Origin: Deltaproteobacteria bacterium
GTDB taxonomy: Bacteria; Desulfobacterota; Desulfobulbia; Desulfobulbales; VMSU01
Direction of reading: 5' to 3'
DNA length: 15,251 nucleotides
NCBI GenBank assembly: GCA_024274995.1
Contig: JAJSAA010000211.1
Location: 1-15,251, forward strand
Numbering within the stretch: position 1 is the first letter of the stretch; each line of letters starts with the position of its first letter. Position numbers and translations under genes: made by a program. The notes under the pieces were generated by a model. It worked only from the letters and a program-made list of their open reading frames with translations. It did not search any database and was not told the DNA's origin. This document shows, one piece after another, positions 13,861-15,251 of this stretch.

Positions 13861-14995
13861 AATCCTGAGACTCCCGGCCCATTCTGTCTAAGAAGCCGCT
13901 CATAAGGTTTGACAGACGCTCACTTTCCAGGAGAAAGGCATCGTGGCCCCATTTGGCCTCTATCTCACAGAAACTTACATCCAGGCTGTTCTTCTTCATG
14001 GCCTTGACCATGGCTCGTGACTCCCTGGTGGGGTAAAGCCAGTCTGAGGTAAAGGAGGCCACGAGATAACGGGCTCTGGCCCTGGAAAAGGGCGATTTAA
14101 GGCTGCCATCGGCCCGGGGACGGGGAGCCAGGTCAAAATAATCCGCCGCCTTGGTGATATACAGAAAGGAGTTGGCATCGAAACGTTCGACAAACTTTTT
14201 ACCCTGGTAGCGCAGATAGCTTTCAACCTGAAAGTCGGCATCAAAATTAAAGGAGAAATCCTCTTTGTCCTGTAGGCGGCGGCCGAATTTATGGCGCATG
14301 GCTTCATCTGAGAGATAGGTTATATGACCAATCATGCGGGCCACGGCCAGGCCCATATCCGGTTTAGTTCCCTGATAATAATCGCCCGCCTGCCAGTTTG
14401 GGTCAGCCATAATCGCCTGTCGGGCTACCTCGTTAAAGGCGATGGCTAGGGCGGAATGACGCTGGGTGGTGGCGAGAAGAATAGCGGAAAATACCATCTC
14501 CGGGTAACGAATAGTCCATTCCAGGCTCTGCATGCCGCCGATGGAACCGCCAATTACCGCCAAAAGGCGGGGAATGGCCAGAAAATCAATGAGCTGTTTC
14601 TGGGCCTTGACCATGTCGGCAATGGTAATTACCGGAAACTTTAGGCCGTAGGCCAGGCCGGTGGCAGGGTTAAGGCTTGAGGGGCCGCTGGTCCCCATGC
14701 AGCTCCCCAGTATATTAGAACAAACAACAAAATATCTGTTGGTGTCAATGGCCTTGCCTGGGCCGATCATAATCTCCCACCAGCCGGGTTTGCTGGCCCC
14801 GGCATGGAAACCAGCGGCATGAGCATCACCGGACAGGGCGTGACAAATCAAAATGGCGTTATCGGCCGCCTTATTTAATTGCCCATAGGTCTCATAGGCA
14901 ATTGTACCCTCATGGAGGGAGTCGTTATTGTCTAAGAGCAGAGAGCCTGGGAGTTGGAAATATTTAGTTTCAGCCGGGCCAATTGTTTTCTTCAT
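13850..14995 (-). CDS. metX: Homoserine O-acyltransferase (acetyltransferase type)
   Basis: Alpha/beta-hydrolase enzyme that acylates homoserine, the entry step of methionine synthesis from homoserine. At 381 residues it is normal length. The nucleophile elbow is GGSIGG with S151, the catalytic aspartate is D318 in TSDWLYP and the histidine is H351 in KWGHDAFLLE. The early oxyanion region CHALSGDAHAAG (51-62) is also typical. The acyl donor is assumed to be acetyl-CoA because metY is next door, but some MetX proteins use succinyl-CoA, so specificity is unproved. It lies 11 bases after the metY stop and overlaps metW, giving a metY-metX-metW operon. The ribosome binding site is weak. Confidence 0.96.
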   Translation of the reverse strand: MKKTIGPAETKYFQLPGSLLLDNNDSLHEGTIAYETYGQLNKAADNAILICHALSGDAHAAGFHAGASKPGWWEIMIGPGKAIDTNRYFVVCSNILGSCMGTSGPSSLNPATGLAYGLKFPVITIADMVKAQKQLIDFLAIPRLLAVIGGSIGGMQSLEWTIRYPEMVFSAILLATTQRHSALAIAFNEVARQAIMADPNWQAGDYYQGTKPDMGLAVARMIGHITYLSDEAMRHKFGRRLQDKEDFSFNFDADFQVESYLRYQGKKFVERFDANSFLYITKAADYFDLAPRPRADGSLKSPFSRARARYLVASFTSDWLYPTRESRAMVKAMKKNSLDVSFCEIEAKWGHDAFLLESERLSNLMSGFLDRMGRESQDYAL

Positions 14996-15006
14996 GACCG
15001 AATAGA

Positions 15007-15251
15007 TTACAGCGCCTGCTCTAAATCGGCAATAATATCTTCTATGTTTTCAATACCGATGGACAGGCGGATAAAATCCTCTGTGACTCCGGCGTCTATC
15101 TGTTGTTCAGGAGTCATCTGCGAGTGGGTGGTACTGGCTGGGTGGATGGCCAGCGATTTTGCGTCACCCACGTTGGCGAGATGCGAGAAGACCGTGAGAC
15201 TCTCAATAAAGTCGCGGCCGGCCGCCAGCCCTCCCTTGATACGGAAACCCA
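15007..15251 (-). CDS. metY: O-acetylhomoserine sulfhydrylase, C-terminal part
   Basis: Only the last 80 residues are in the window; the 5' part lies beyond the right edge. The visible part ends a Cys/Met-metabolism PLP enzyme. It contains SLTVFSHLANVGDAKSLAIH, then PASTTHSQ, and closes with FIRLSIGIENIEDIIADLEQ, all characteristic of MetY. The enzyme converts O-acetylhomoserine and sulfide to homocysteine. The PLP lysine is upstream of the visible segment. MetB or MetZ are alternatives, but the NVGDAKSL segment and linkage to metX and metW favour MetY. Confidence 0.92.
   Translation of the reverse strand, partial: GFRIKGGLAAGRDFIESLTVFSHLANVGDAKSLAIHPASTTHSQMTPEQQIDAGVTEDFIRLSIGIENIEDIIADLEQAL

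Noticed and set aside
1..15251. CRISPR array, prophage, transposase, toxin-antitoxin or defence system
   Set aside because: No regularly spaced direct repeats and no such protein motifs were found; all substantial coding space is taken by recognisable housekeeping genes.

Overview
The window looks like ordinary chromosome from a Gram-negative bacterium of the Desulfobacterota (former Deltaproteobacteria), probably close to Desulfobulbales. This is an inference from gene order (rho, rpmE, prfA, prmC, murA) and protein style; no database search was possible. There is no rRNA, tRNA, CRISPR array, transposase or phage gene, and no defence locus.

Layout. Bases 1-7873 read on the + strand: the tail of an unidentified gene, an RluA-family pseudouridine synthase overlapping coaE, an operon boundary (weak terminator, then a good sigma-70-type promoter), rho and rpmE ending at a strong intrinsic terminator, then prfA, prmC and murA, then a small PilZ (c-di-GMP-binding) protein. 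From 7920 to the end everything reads on the - strand: an ABC-F ATPase, an orphan single-domain response regulator, a MOSC-domain protein, cysK, a long serine acetyltransferase, and metW-metX-metY (metY is cut by the window edge).

How the genes work together. The left half is information processing and envelope precursor synthesis: rRNA modification, CoA synthesis, transcription termination, ribosomal protein L31, release factor RF1, its methyltransferase PrmC, and the first step of peptidoglycan synthesis. The right half is a sulfur amino-acid block. CysE and CysK make cysteine from serine via O-acetylserine. MetX with MetW activates homoserine, and MetY sulfhydrylates it to homocysteine.

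The most interesting structure lies between the genes. Five intergenic spacers (3755-3834, 5018-5073, 7394-7446, 10405-10457, 10923-11045) carry hairpin-forming elements. They share about 12-base inverted ends close to GTAACTRYTCAG / CTGARYAGTTAC but have different interiors. Two copies are 53 bases long each and differ by paired changes that keep the stems. Two others share a module of about 50 bases. They look like a family of small non-coding mobile or structured repeats. A second notable signal is an identical box (TATCATCCCA, three bases, AAGGA on the coding strand) directly over the ribosome binding sites of both cysE and cysK.
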